Source: Gp13-AA77 sp035578005 (GTDB taxonomy: Bacteria; Acidobacteriota; Terriglobia; UBA7540). Taken from it: DNA of 64,000 nt. Made by a program: the position numbers and the translations under genes. Positions 1 to 8,965 of this stretch are shown in pieces (the first letter of the stretch is position 1; each line of letters opens with the position of its first letter). Below the pieces are notes generated by a model that worked only from the letters and a program-made list of their open reading frames with translations, searched no databases and had not been told where the DNA came from. The DNA lies in contig DATJYK010000150.1 in NCBI GenBank assembly GCA_035578005.1, positions 1-64,000 on the forward strand, read 5' to 3'.

Positions 1-213
1 TGTCGAGTCGAGGGTTGCAGCGCCCGCGAGGGGTGCGGCGACAACAGAGTAAGTTCCCCACGCGTCGGCGCCAGAAACTGAGTAAGGTTCGGGTTGAGGT
101 CGCGCAATGCATCAGAATACTAAAGTGAACAGTATTGGGCTGAAGCCGTGCCCTTATGGGCTGCACCCACTTATGCATTCTCGATAAATTCGCGGGGTGG
201 CAGGCTGGCGCCG

Positions 214-1605
214 TCAGTCATCAGCCACTTGAAAGGCTTGCGGTTTGTGGATGCCGTGCCGTTCCATGCGATAGATGAGCGTCTTACGGCTGATGTCAAG
301 GTAACGGGCGGCATGAGTCTGGTTCCAGTGGCACTTTTCCAGGGCCTTCAGGATGAGTTCCTTCTCGATGCCGTCCAAGCTAATTCCCTGCGACGGGAGA
401 TCGATTTCCACACTTTCCAGACCGCCCCGGTCCCGTCGAAGGAAGGGCGGCAAGTCCTGGATCGTGATGGCTTCGCCGCGAGCCAAGGCAACCACCCGTT
501 CCACCACATTCTCGAGCTCACGGATGTTCCCCGGCCAGCGATACTGGGTGAAATAGGGGAGCAAGGCTTGAGGCATCGTGAGCTCCGGGCGTCCGTTCGT
601 CTGCTTGCTGACGGAAAAGAAGTGCTGTACAAGTTCCGGGATGTCCTCGGGCCGTTCGCGAAGAGGAGGCACGGTCAAAGGAATCACGGCCAGCCGGTAG
701 TAAAGATCCTCTCGAAACGTTCCATCCTCAATCATCGCCTGCAGGTCCCGGTGGGTGGCGGCAATAATCCGCACATCCACCTTGTGAGTTCCCTCGCTGC
801 CCAGCTTCTCGATTTCACCTTCTTGGATCAATCGCAGGAGCTTCACCTGGAGTTCCAGCGGCATGTCGCCAATTTCGTCCAGGAACAACGTTCCTGCGTC
901 GGCCATTTCGATCTTGCCTTTCTTATCCATGACCGCGCCGGTGAAAGCGCCCTTCTTATGACCGAACAGCTCCGACTCCAGCAGCTCCTTGGGAATCGCC
1001 GCGCAATTGATGGTGACGAAGGGTTTGCCTTTTCGGGAGCTGTTGAAGTGAATCGCCTTGGCGAGGAGTTCCTTTCCCGTCCCCGTCTCTCCTCGAAGCA
1101 GAATCGTCGAGTTGGTGGGTGCGGCCCTGGTTGCCGTGTCGAGAACCTGCAGCAAAGCGTCGGAGCGCCCGAGAATGTTGTCGAATCCGTATTTCTCATT
1201 GAGGCTTGCCCGCAAGGCCTGAACTTCCTTAACCAGAAGGGAGTGCTCGAGAGCACGGCGAACCACCAGGGACAGCTCGTCCGGATGCACGGGCTTCGTG
1301 AGGTAGTCATACGCGCCGGCTTTCATCGCTTCAACGGCGGTCTCCACCGTGCCGAACGCTGTAAGGATGATGATCACGGTCTCCGGGTATTGCGACCGAA
1401 TCTGTCTGAGAAGCGAGATGCCGGAGCATTCGGGCATCTTCAAGTCGGCGACGACGAGGTCATAACCTTGCACCTGCAGCATCGACAGCGCCTGTTGCGC
1501 CGAGCCCGCCGAAACCGCCGCATACCCTTCCTGCTCGAGTTGGACTTCCAATACCCTTCGCAGGCTCGAGTCGTCGTCAACGATGAGAATCCTGTTCTTG
1601 GTCAT
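214..1605 (-). CDS. NtrC-family sigma-54-dependent response regulator
   Basis: This 463-residue protein activates sigma-54 promoters when phosphorylated. It has an N-terminal receiver domain (about residues 5-115) with acidic pocket Asp10-Asp12, phospho-acceptor Asp54 (VVADLKMP), Thr82 and Lys104 (YLTKP). A central AAA+ domain (about 140-375) carries the Walker A motif GETGTGKE, the sigma-54 contact loop GAFTGA and the Walker B stretch LFLDEIGD. The C-terminal 45 residues form a Fis-type helix-turn-helix. All catalytic motifs are intact and the length is normal for the family. It lies 5 bp after the sensor kinase gene, so the two form one operon. The target genes are not evident. The paired palindromes upstream of the operon suggest autoregulation. 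Confidence 0.96.
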   Translation of the reverse strand: MTKNRILIVDDDSSLRRVLEVQLEQEGYAAVSAGSAQQALSMLQVQGYDLVVADLKMPECSGISLLRQIRSQYPETVIIILTAFGTVETAVEAMKAGAYDYLTKPVHPDELSLVVRRALEHSLLVKEVQALRASLNEKYGFDNILGRSDALLQVLDTATRAAPTNSTILLRGETGTGKELLAKAIHFNSSRKGKPFVTINCAAIPKELLESELFGHKKGAFTGAVMDKKGKIEMADAGTLFLDEIGDMPLELQVKLLRLIQEGEIEKLGSEGTHKVDVRIIAATHRDLQAMIEDGTFREDLYYRLAVIPLTVPPLRERPEDIPELVQHFFSVSKQTNGRPELTMPQALLPYFTQYRWPGNIRELENVVERVVALARGEAITIQDLPPFLRRDRGGLESVEIDLPSQGISLDGIEKELILKALEKCHWNQTHAARYLDISRKTLIYRMERHGIHKPQAFQVADD

Positions 1606-1610
1606 GATGA

Positions 1611-2744
1611 TCAGTTATCCAAGGGAAGCGAAACCCTGAACGTGGCCCCAGCGGGTGAGTTTCGCGTAATGGTCAATCCTCCTCCGTGCTGCCTTACGAT
1701 CTGGTGCGCGACGGAGAGGCCCAAGCCGGTGCCAGCATCCTTGGTGGTAAAGAACGGATCGAAGACCCGCTCGACCTCATCCCGGCTGATTCCAGGTCCT
1801 TCGTCTTCTACGTCGATGAGGATCCGGCCTTTCTCGCGCCGCGCTGCAAGCACCACGGTTCCGCCGCGGGGCATCGCCTGGGCTGCGTTCATGACGAGAT
1901 TCAAGAAAACTTGCTTCATTTGTTCGGGGTCGCACTTCAACCGTGACGTCCCGGAGTGGATCTCCTTTCTCAGTTCCAGTCGGCCGCTTCCGTCCGCGTG
2001 CCGCGCCAGGCTGATCACTGATTCCAACAGATCGTCGATTTCCACCTCTTGGAGATCCGGCTCTCGAGGTTTCGCAAAGTTGAGGAAGGAGTTCAGCAAG
2101 CGATTGAGGCGCCGGCTTTCCTTGTGGATGATGTCCAGAAATTCCAGACGCCTTTCCTCCGAAGGGCTCTCGCGCTGCAAAACAGTTACGGCGCCTTCAA
2201 TGCTGGCCAGCGGGTTGCGGATTTCGTGAGCGAGTCCTGCTGAGAGTTGACCCAGAGCTGACAGGCGATCCGCGCGCTTCATGCTCTCAAAGTTCTCCTG
2301 TAATTCCTGGTGGGCCCGGCGCAATTGGTCGGTCGTAATCTGAAGGGCGCGTTGCTGCTTTCTTTGCTTGTCCGTCAGCACGCCGGCCGTCAGCCCGACG
2401 AGACAGAACACTCCGATTTCCAAACACTGGTCCATCACCTCTACAGCGCGGACGCTCCAGATCGGCGGTTGACCGATTGCAAAAGCGGCCCCCGACAACA
2501 GAGCGAACCCCATTCCGCCGCGCCAACCCCACTTCAGGCCCGCGAGCACAATCGGGACGTAGTACGCGCGCTGTAAGATGTAGACCCAGTGAACCGACGT
2601 TTGGGGCACCGCGTGGTGAAAAATTCCGATAGTTCCAACTGCTGCTGCCAGAGCGATTTGCCAACGCCAGGCGTACACCCGCCCTTGGCCCATCTCCGCG
2701 ACCGTGTCCGAAGCAGCAGTGCTTGGCAAGACTGTTTCCCCCAC
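1611..2744 (-). CDS. membrane sensor histidine kinase partnered with the NtrC-type regulator
   Basis: This is a two-component sensor kinase. Hydrophobic segments in the first 120 residues form a membrane sensor region. They are followed by a short linker, a DHp domain with the H-box LSAGLAHEIRNPLAS, and an HATPase domain with DVEDEGPGI and FTTKDAGTGLGLS. The open frame extends upstream to 3143, but that part is Arg/Pro/Cys-rich and unlike a protein. I chose the GTG at 2744 because a GAGGGG Shine-Dalgarno lies 6 bases ahead of it. An ATG at 2693 is the alternative. No periplasmic ligand-binding domain is visible, so the signal is unknown. It is co-transcribed with the downstream response regulator. 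Confidence 0.9.
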   Translation of the reverse strand: MGETVLPSTAASDTVAEMGQGRVYAWRWQIALAAAVGTIGIFHHAVPQTSVHWVYILQRAYYVPIVLAGLKWGWRGGMGFALLSGAAFAIGQPPIWSVRAVEVMDQCLEIGVFCLVGLTAGVLTDKQRKQQRALQITTDQLRRAHQELQENFESMKRADRLSALGQLSAGLAHEIRNPLASIEGAVTVLQRESPSEERRLEFLDIIHKESRRLNRLLNSFLNFAKPREPDLQEVEIDDLLESVISLARHADGSGRLELRKEIHSGTSRLKCDPEQMKQVFLNLVMNAAQAMPRGGTVVLAARREKGRILIDVEDEGPGISRDEVERVFDPFFTTKDAGTGLGLSVAHQIVRQHGGGLTITRNSPAGATFRVSLPLDN

Positions 2745-2862
2745 TCGGGCCCCTCGGAACGAAGAAGCTGCCGGCAGTCCAAAGTCTACAATGAATTTCC
2801 GCACGTCCTCAATTCGACCGACTCGCCGTTCCGAGGCTCGAACCCGTTTTCGCAGCGCACTA

Positions 2863-2879
2863 TGGCAACCGTGTTGCCC
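2863..2879 (-). promoter_or_regulatory. candidate sigma-54 (-24/-12) promoter for the kinase-regulator operon
   Basis: On the minus strand the sequence GGGCAACACGGTTGCCA has the GG and GC elements of a sigma-54 promoter with the correct spacing. It is itself nearly palindromic, so the same pattern also reads on the plus strand. Transcription would start near 2852, about 108 bases before the chosen GTG start of the kinase. Confidence 0.45.
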
Positions 2880-2989
2880 AACGCCACGATGACCGTACGG
2901 CGGGCCCCGAAACGCGCGTACGGGGCCTGAAAGGCGACCTAGGAGGCGCTGTTTCAGTTGTGCAAGAAACCCGCGAGTGGCAGACAGAC

Positions 2990-3025
2990 TGTCCCATTTG
3001 AGGCAGTACTGCCTCTTTTGAGACA
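2990..3025. promoter_or_regulatory. tandem inverted-repeat enhancer sites, probably bound by the NtrC-type regulator
   Basis: Two 16-bp sites of the form TGYCYCA-TT-TGRGRCA (the second with one deviation) lie at 2990-3005 (TGTCCCATTTGAGGCA) and 3010-3025 (TGCCTCTTTTGAGACA). Their centres are 20 bp apart, so they sit on the same helix face. They lie about 140-170 bp upstream of the predicted sigma-54 start, the usual distance for enhancer-binding proteins. The nested 16-bp palindrome GAGGCAGTACTGCCTC is at 3000-3015. Confidence 0.55.
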
Positions 3026-3458
3026 ATACGTGCAGGTCGGAGCGTACTGCACACCATGCCGGTACGCCGTTTCGGGCTCCTTCGCGGGCACGTTCGGATG
3101 CGTGACTTAGCCCGCTTAACGCAGGGCGCGCTACGAATCGCACCGCTCATCCTCTTTTCCACTCTTTCCCCGCTCACCGTTGGCTACGAACTTGCAAAGG
3201 CATCAAAGCGAAAATGCACGCAGAGACGTGCAAGACTCACCTCTACTGCATGGGGTCGGCGTGCACTTCGTGGTGATTGTCCCCGAGCCATTCACTGCGG
3301 AGTGCGGCGCCGCCCATGACGTGGGAACATCAGGCAATTAGCCTCGTGGTGTTACGAGGCCGCTAGGCCAGGCCGACGGGAATAGCGGAGCCCGATGGAC
3401 GCGCCCAACAATGCCCGGTAAAGGCGGAAGACGCGTTGCCGAGTATGAAAGCAGCTAC

Positions 3459-3605
3459 AAAGGCGCTCGCCTTACTCTAGCGGGCTGCGGTAGGAAGTTT
3501 TGGGGGCCAGATTCGGAAGGGCGGGGCTTTACTCCGGCTCCCCGCCCCGCCCGCGGCTCTAAATCGCCTTCTTCGCAGCCTGCTAGAGTGCGGCGAGCAC
3601 GCATT
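3459..3605. repeat. long palindromic repeat element (about 147 bp)
   Basis: The arm at 3465-3495 (starting GGCGCTCGCCTTACTCTAGC) recurs as an inverted copy near 3565-3602 with a handful of mismatches. Between them is a second inner stem, GGGCGGGG paired with CCCCGCCC. The whole unit could fold into a long hairpin. It occupies the 977-bp gap between the kinase and the XRE gene, where I see no convincing gene. Confidence 0.6.
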
Positions 3606-3721
3606 TCGTTGAGGCCGGCGCTCTTCAGCCGCGACGGCAGCCCATTCGCAATCAGCCGTACACGGCTTCGGAAGGCCAGACGCTCTCTGGAATCGAACCC
3701 CTTTTGACAGGAGTCAGATGC

Positions 3722-4177
3722 GTGTCCATCGGTCAGAGAATCCGTACAATTCGGACGCAAAAAGGCATCACGCAAGGCGACATCTCACGAAGCACGGGAA
3801 TGCGGCGTGGTTATATTTCGAGAGTGGAACATGGCCATACCGTTCCCTCGGTTGAGACTTTGCACCGCTTCGCAGCCGCTCTGGACATACCGATGTACCG
3901 GTTCTTCTGCACTGTCCGGGATCAGCCCGCACCGGTAGCCGCTGGAGGCAAATCTCCACTGACTCTTGAAGAACTCGCCCAAGCGAGCAGCGCCGAAGGC
4001 AGCGACGCGAGGTTTCTGCTGCAGCTTAAACTCCTAATGGGCAAGATGGACGAGTCTGACCGGGCTTTTATTCTCGACTGCGCGCGAAAGCTTGCCGCCC
4101 GCCAAGTCGCGAGAAAGACACACCCAAATGAGGTTGTTGCTTCCTTGGGAGACAGGGTGGCGAGAGGCGCCGGGTGA
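3722..4177 (+). CDS. XRE/Cro-type helix-turn-helix transcriptional regulator
   Basis: This 151-residue DNA-binding protein has an N-terminal HTH_3 domain (about residues 1-60: IGQRIRTIRTQKGITQGDIS, then the recognition-helix segment GYISRVEHG). A helical C-terminal part of unknown role follows, ending near LDCARKLAARQ. I chose the GTG at 3722 because AGGAG lies at 3709-3713. The upstream TTG at 3704 has no such site, and the nearby ATG at 3718 is out of frame. It stands alone, with no phage genes near it. Its targets are unknown. The closest resemblance is to small chromosomal XRE regulators. Confidence 0.85.
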   Translation: MSIGQRIRTIRTQKGITQGDISRSTGMRRGYISRVEHGHTVPSVETLHRFAAALDIPMYRFFCTVRDQPAPVAAGGKSPLTLEELAQASSAEGSDARFLLQLKLLMGKMDESDRAFILDCARKLAARQVARKTHPNEVVASLGDRVARGAG

Positions 4178-4310
4178 GGCAGGATGTGAGTTATACTGAG
4201 CGTCGGCGACAGCGACGGGTATGCGCAATTAGCTATGACGTTCTTTAGTCCAGCGACGCCGATAGGGAACTGCTCCCTTCTATCTCAAAGCCTGGCGCCA
4301 TCGGAGAGCT

Positions 4311-5705
4311 ATGATCCCTGAAGCTGCCGTGAATGAGTTCCGCAGCTCGCTTCGCGGACAACTGCTGCTACCCGGCCAACCGGGCTACGACGAAGCGCGC
4401 AGGATTCACAACGCTATGATTGACAAAACTCCAGCGATGATCGCGCGCTGCGCTGGAGTGGCCGACGTGATCGGGGCGGTCAAATTTGCGCGCCAGCACG
4501 GCGTTCCGGTCTCGGTCCGGGGGACCGGCCACAACGTGGCCGGCATCAGCCTGTGCGACGGGCTGGTGATCGATCTATCCGCCATGAAGGGCATTCACGC
4601 CGACCCTGCCCGGGGCACGGCGCGCGCGGAACCGGGCGTGACCTGGGGCGAGCTGAACCATGAGCTGCAGGCCTTCGGCCTGGCCGCCACGGGAGGCTAC
4701 GTTGGCACGACGGGCATCGGTGGCCTGACCTTGGGCGGCGGCCTCGGCTGGATGGTTCGCAAGCACGGCCTGGCCCTCGACAATCTGCTCTCGACCGACG
4801 TCGTGACCGCCGGGGGCGAGTTCCTGCGGGCCAGCGCTACCGAGAATGCGGACCTGTTCTGGGGCCTCCGCGGCGGCGCGGGCAATTTCGGCATTGTCAC
4901 CTCTTTTGAATTTCAAGCGCACCCGGCTGGCACGGTGCTCGCCGGCCTCGTGCTTCATCCGCTCTTGAAGGGCCGCGAAGCCCTGCGCTTCTGGCGCCAA
5001 TACGAAGAGACGGCGCCCGAAGCGATGAGCAACGGCGCCTTGCTGTTTACACCCCCGCCCGAACTTCCCTTGCCCGACGTGTTGCGACCGGGGATTGCCG
5101 CCATGGGCGGAGTGTACGTGGGCCCGATCGAGGAAGGCGAGCGCGCGCTTCAACCCCTGCGCGGGTTCGGTCCGCCTGCCGCCGACATCTACCAGCGCAT
5201 GCCCTACAGCGCCGCCCAGGGCATGGCCGACTTCCTGTGGCCGCGCGGGCGATATTCTTACTGGAAATCGAGCTTCCTGAAGTCGCTCAGCGACGACGCT
5301 ATCGATACCCTGCTCGATTTCTATGCTAGGACTCCGTCGCCGCACACCGTGATCGTGATCGAGCACAACGGCGACGGCGCGTTCAGCCGCGTGCCCGCCG
5401 ATGCGACGGCGTTCGGGCATCGCCAGTGGCGTTACAACCTCGCCGTCACTGCCGCCTGGACAGATCCGGTAGACTCCGAGAAAAACATCCGCTGGACGCG
5501 CGAACTGTGGGATGCGATGGGGCCGTATCGGGCCGGGGCCGCCTATATCAACTACCTGAGTGACCTTACGGAAGACGCCGTCCGAGCCGCGTACGGCGAA
5601 AAATACGAACGCCTCGCAGCGCTGAAAGAAAAGTACGACCCGACGAACTTTTTCTGCATGAATCAGAACATAAAGCCCAGCGCGGCACGCGCCGCCGTCT
5701 CCTGA
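4311..5705 (+). CDS. FAD-binding oxidase, berberine-bridge-enzyme type
   Basis: This 464-residue flavoprotein oxidase resembles bacterial 6-hydroxynicotine and hexose-type oxidases. The PCMH-type FAD domain spans about residues 40-210. It includes SVRGTGHN, whose His is the usual covalent FAD attachment site, the stretch GTTGIGGLTLGGGLGWMVRK, and FWGLRGGAGNFGIVTSFEF. The second covalent site (Cys) of bicovalent members is absent, so single His linkage is expected. The C-terminal BBE segment is present (YDPTNFFCMNQNI). No signal peptide is seen, so it is probably cytoplasmic. The substrate cannot be told from sequence and there is no operon partner. Confidence 0.92.
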   Translation: MIPEAAVNEFRSSLRGQLLLPGQPGYDEARRIHNAMIDKTPAMIARCAGVADVIGAVKFARQHGVPVSVRGTGHNVAGISLCDGLVIDLSAMKGIHADPARGTARAEPGVTWGELNHELQAFGLAATGGYVGTTGIGGLTLGGGLGWMVRKHGLALDNLLSTDVVTAGGEFLRASATENADLFWGLRGGAGNFGIVTSFEFQAHPAGTVLAGLVLHPLLKGREALRFWRQYEETAPEAMSNGALLFTPPPELPLPDVLRPGIAAMGGVYVGPIEEGERALQPLRGFGPPAADIYQRMPYSAAQGMADFLWPRGRYSYWKSSFLKSLSDDAIDTLLDFYARTPSPHTVIVIEHNGDGAFSRVPADATAFGHRQWRYNLAVTAAWTDPVDSEKNIRWTRELWDAMGPYRAGAAYINYLSDLTEDAVRAAYGEKYERLAALKEKYDPTNFFCMNQNIKPSAARAAVS

Positions 5706-6010
5706 GCAGTTGCCCAAAAGGCTTGGAGCGCACCGCCAAGGACTGACCGAGCCTGTCGCTGGCCCACCTGCGAACTCAACAATCGATTCCTAACCCCACA
5801 AGCTGCCGTCACGCGAAGCGCCAAGCCCAAGCGACCTCGTTTCCGCACGCTTTCCACTGCACCCAAACCTGCTTGTCCGCAGCCCTGGGTGTGGAGGCCG
5901 CATCACATCGGAAAGAGTGAGGCCCTGAAAGGGCGCGCTTCAGAGTCCGGTCACACGCTTCGAAGCCTCTGCCGCCCGCGGGATATAATTGAGGTGGGGC
6001 TTTCAATCAC
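5706..6010. other. intergenic region upstream of uvrC
   Basis: This 305-bp gap holds no supported gene. The only signal recognised is a TATAAT hexamer at its right end, listed separately. Confidence 0.5.
5984..5989 (+). promoter_or_regulatory. candidate -10 box of the uvrC promoter
   Basis: A perfect TATAAT lies 22 bases before the uvrC ATG. A GAGGTGGGG ribosome-binding site (5991-5999) falls immediately after it. The expected start point near 5996 would leave most of that site outside the transcript. No clear -35 hexamer is seen, so this is tentative. Confidence 0.35.
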
Positions 6011-7810
6011 ATGACTTTGCGCGAAAAATCAGAGGCGGCGCCGCTGCGGCCGGGTGTTTACATCTTCAAAGATGACACCGGAAAGGCGATTTACGTGGGC
6101 AAGGCGAAATCCTTGCGCTTGCGGCTGCGCTCGTACTTTCAGGACTCGCGGACCCCTGACGTAAAACGCGACCTCATGCTGGAGGCCGCCTCCGACCTCG
6201 AGACTATCCTAGTGGATAATGAGAAGGAGGCTCTGGCTCTCGAGAACAACCTCATCAAGCGCTACCAGCCGCGCTATAACATTCTGCTACGCGATGATAA
6301 GAGTTTTCCTCACATCAAGCTGACCCTGGGCGAGCGATGGCCACGCGTCTACGTCACGCGGCGGCTACGCAAGGACGGTTCCCTCTACTTCGGGCCCTAT
6401 TTCCCTGCAAATCTTGCCTATCGCGTGGTGGATTTCATCCATCGCTCGTTCCGCGTGCCTTCGTGCAAAGTTGACCTGACGCGTTTTCATCCGCGCCCGT
6501 GCCTGGAATACCACATCAAGAGGTGCGTGGGCCCGTGCGTCGAGGGATTCACGACCGACGAGGCTTATGGCGAGGCCGTGCGCCACGTCCGCATGCTGCT
6601 GGAGGGGCGTGTGAATGAGCTCCTACGCGACCTGCGCGAGGTCATGGCCGCGGCCGCCGAGAACCAGCGCTACGAGGAGGCGGCGCGCTATCGCGACCAG
6701 ATCACCACCCTTGAGCAGCTTCGCGAACGGCAGAAGATGGAAGCCACTGAAGGGCATGACGCAGACTACTTCGGCTTTCACCAGGAAGGGCCACTGGTGG
6801 CTGTCAATCTCTTCCACGTCCGCGGAGGGCGCGTGGCAGACCGGCGCGAGTTCTTCTGGGAGGATGTGGAGGCGTTCGAGCCCGCCGCCTTTTTCTCCTC
6901 GCTCATCAAGCAGCTTTATCTTGACCAGCCCTACCTGCCTCACAGCATCCACGTGCCGGTGGACTTCGAGGACCGCGAGCTGCTGGAAGAAGTGCTTTCG
7001 GAAAAGCGCGGCCGGAGGGTGAGCATCGCTGTGCCGCAGCGCGGCGCCAAGCACGCGCTGGTGGAACTGGTGGCGCGCAACGCCATTCATTCTTTCACGC
7101 GCCGCTTCCGGATGGTGAATCCTCCCGCGCGCGAGATGGCGCAACAGCTCGCCGAAGCGCTGGAGCTCGAGCGGGCGCCCCAGCGCATCGAGTGTTTCGA
7201 CATCTCCCACATCCAAGGGTCAGACGTGGTTGCCTCAATGGTGGTGTGGGAAGCCGGCAAGATGAAGAAGTCGGACTACCGCAAGTTCATCGTCCGCAAC
7301 AGCCCCGCGAATGACGATTTCGCCAGCATGCGGGAAGTGGTCGGCCGCCGCTACCGGCGACTGCAGGAGGAGCAAGAGACGCTGCCGGATGTGATCCTCA
7401 TTGATGGCGGCCTGGGCCAGCTTCACGCCGCGGCGGAGGCGCTCGAAAGTCTCGGCATCATCAATCAGCCGATGGCGGCCATCGCCAAAAAGGAGGAAAT
7501 TCTGTTCGTGCTGGGGCACGAAGACGAACCTATTGCGCTGGACCACCATTCTCCGGCTCTGCACCTCGTCCAGCAAATCCGCGACGAAGCGCACCGCTTC
7601 GCGGTCACCTTTCACCGCGCGCGGCGCTCGGGTCGTGAACTCACCTCGGAGTTGCTGAAGATACCCGGCGTGGGTGAGAAGACCGCCCGCAAGTTGCTGA
7701 GCCAGTTTGGCAGCGTCACGGCGCTCAAGGGGCTTTCGGCCGAGGAACTCAGCCAGGTGGTTCGGCCGACCGAGGCCAAGACCATCCGGGAGTACCTCAA
7801 TTCCGTTTGA
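6011..7810 (+). CDS. uvrC: UvrC, excinuclease ABC subunit C
   Basis: UvrC makes the dual incisions of nucleotide excision repair after UvrAB loads at DNA damage. The order is: GIY-YIG nuclease (about residues 14-95, PGVYIFKDDTGKAIYVGKAK), a Cys-containing segment (CLEYHIKRCVGPC), a UVR motif (about 205-240), an RNase H-like endonuclease domain with CFDISHIQG and DVILIDGGLGQL, and C-terminal helix-hairpin-helix motifs (LLKIPGVGEKTARKLL). At 599 residues it is full length. It is monocistronic here. Confidence 0.98.
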   Translation: MTLREKSEAAPLRPGVYIFKDDTGKAIYVGKAKSLRLRLRSYFQDSRTPDVKRDLMLEAASDLETILVDNEKEALALENNLIKRYQPRYNILLRDDKSFPHIKLTLGERWPRVYVTRRLRKDGSLYFGPYFPANLAYRVVDFIHRSFRVPSCKVDLTRFHPRPCLEYHIKRCVGPCVEGFTTDEAYGEAVRHVRMLLEGRVNELLRDLREVMAAAAENQRYEEAARYRDQITTLEQLRERQKMEATEGHDADYFGFHQEGPLVAVNLFHVRGGRVADRREFFWEDVEAFEPAAFFSSLIKQLYLDQPYLPHSIHVPVDFEDRELLEEVLSEKRGRRVSIAVPQRGAKHALVELVARNAIHSFTRRFRMVNPPAREMAQQLAEALELERAPQRIECFDISHIQGSDVVASMVVWEAGKMKKSDYRKFIVRNSPANDDFASMREVVGRRYRRLQEEQETLPDVILIDGGLGQLHAAAEALESLGIINQPMAAIAKKEEILFVLGHEDEPIALDHHSPALHLVQQIRDEAHRFAVTFHRARRSGRELTSELLKIPGVGEKTARKLLSQFGSVTALKGLSAEELSQVVRPTEAKTIREYLNSV

Positions 7811-8094
7811 TCCGGTTTAGCCGGGCCAGGCGCCAGTTGACGGTTAAAAGTGAAAGGTTAAGAGCCGAGCCGCTGTCGAATTCGGTACCCAGTACATCAA
7901 CAGGTTCGGTTTTTCTCTTGCAATGTCTATGGTTTCCAGTAAACTGACCGTGTGGTTAGGTACCAGAACCTCGATTCTTTCGTGCCGGGAAAGGGGTGGT
8001 TAAAACCCCGACCTTGCGGTTCGCGCCGAGTAGCGGCCAAGAGCCGGGTGTTTTCATCGAAGTTTGTGACGGGTCTAGTGTGAGGAGGTAACCC

Positions 8095-8400
8095 ATGAGT
8101 GAAGATAGCAACTTTGGATCGAAGGTAGGCTGCTTTCTCGCCGGTCTGGGTATTGGGGCCATCATTGCACTGCTGTTTGCCCCAGCTTCGGGCGACGAGG
8201 CGCGAGATTATCTGGGCCGGAAGGCGGACGAGGGCCGCGGCTACGTGTCGGCGAGGGGGCGCGAGGTGCGCCGCCAAGCTGAGGAACTTGTCGAGAAAGC
8301 CAAGGATTTGGTGACGCAGCAGAAGGACCAACTATCAGCCGCGATCGAAGCCGGTAAACAGGCTTATCAGGACGAGAAGGCGAAACCACGGCCGGCGTGA
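8095..8400 (+). CDS. YtxH domain-containing membrane protein
   Basis: This 101-residue protein has one glycine-rich transmembrane helix (about residues 12-30, FLAGLGIGAIIALLFAP) followed by a charged, helical cytoplasmic tail. That is the layout of YtxH/gas-vesicle GvpP-like stress proteins. A strong AGGAGGT site stands at the right distance before the ATG. The next gene starts 6 bp after its stop, so the two are a transcription unit. The function of YtxH proteins is poorly known and is linked to envelope stress only by family. Confidence 0.82.
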   Translation: MSEDSNFGSKVGCFLAGLGIGAIIALLFAPASGDEARDYLGRKADEGRGYVSARGREVRRQAEELVEKAKDLVTQQKDQLSAAIEAGKQAYQDEKAKPRPA

Positions 8401-8406
8401 CGTTCT

Positions 8407-8919
8407 ATGGCGAATGACGGAGTGCTCACTGCTTTCGTGATCGTCACCGCAGTCGCGGTGCTGCTCCAGGCGGCAATTCTATTCGCGATCTTCCAGGCCC
8501 TGCGCCAGCTCCGCGAGGTGGTGATTCGAATCGAGGCGGGCGTCCAGGAGAATTTTCACCCTCTCCTACGCTCAGTCCGTGCCGTCGCCGAAGCCGTGCG
8601 CGAGCCGGTTAGCGTCATTCTCGGCAACCTGGCCGGCATCAGCACAATTCTTCGCGAGCGCACTCAGTCGACTGACGCCGTGGCCGCCGAACTTGTGGAC
8701 CGGTTTCGGGAGCAGGCGGTTCACGCGGACGAATTGCTGACCGCAACGCTCGAGAAGATGCAGCGAGCCGTGGACGCTGTCGAGCGCGGCGTGCTCGTCC
8801 CGGTTCGCGAACTGTCAGCATTGCTGGCGGGCTTGCGCCGCGGCCTCGACTTTTTCTTGGGTAAACGCCGCTCGCCCGCCGGGGAGCGCGCTCGTCAGGA
8901 AGAGGAACTCTTCATCTGA
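8407..8919 (+). CDS. membrane-anchored coiled-coil protein (DUF948-like), function unknown
   Basis: This 170-residue protein begins with a transmembrane helix (about residues 7-32, FVIVTAVAVLLQAAILFAIF). A long amphipathic helical region follows, with regular hydrophobic spacing, and then a charged tail. That architecture matches DUF948-type proteins, which often sit beside YtxH genes. This one follows YtxH by 6 bp. No catalytic motif is visible. It is probably a partner of the YtxH protein at the inner membrane. Confidence 0.75.
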   Translation: MANDGVLTAFVIVTAVAVLLQAAILFAIFQALRQLREVVIRIEAGVQENFHPLLRSVRAVAEAVREPVSVILGNLAGISTILRERTQSTDAVAAELVDRFREQAVHADELLTATLEKMQRAVDAVERGVLVPVRELSALLAGLRRGLDFFLGKRRSPAGERARQEEELFI

Positions 8920-8965
8920 CGGACGCACGGATTCCTTCGCACTTGCGTGCGGTCTGGGTAGCGTG

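Noticed and set aside
148..2229. 693-residue plus-strand open frame over the two-component genes
   Set aside because: It is the antisense shadow of the response regulator and kinase, whose motifs are unmistakable. The shadow has no domain signature.
2826..2860. CTCGAACCCG resembling an antisense tRNA T-loop
   Set aside because: The five-base stem does not pair and no cloverleaf can be built.
4575..5717. 380-residue minus-strand frame over the FAD oxidase gene
   Set aside because: It is a shadow frame. The plus-strand protein carries all flavoprotein motifs.
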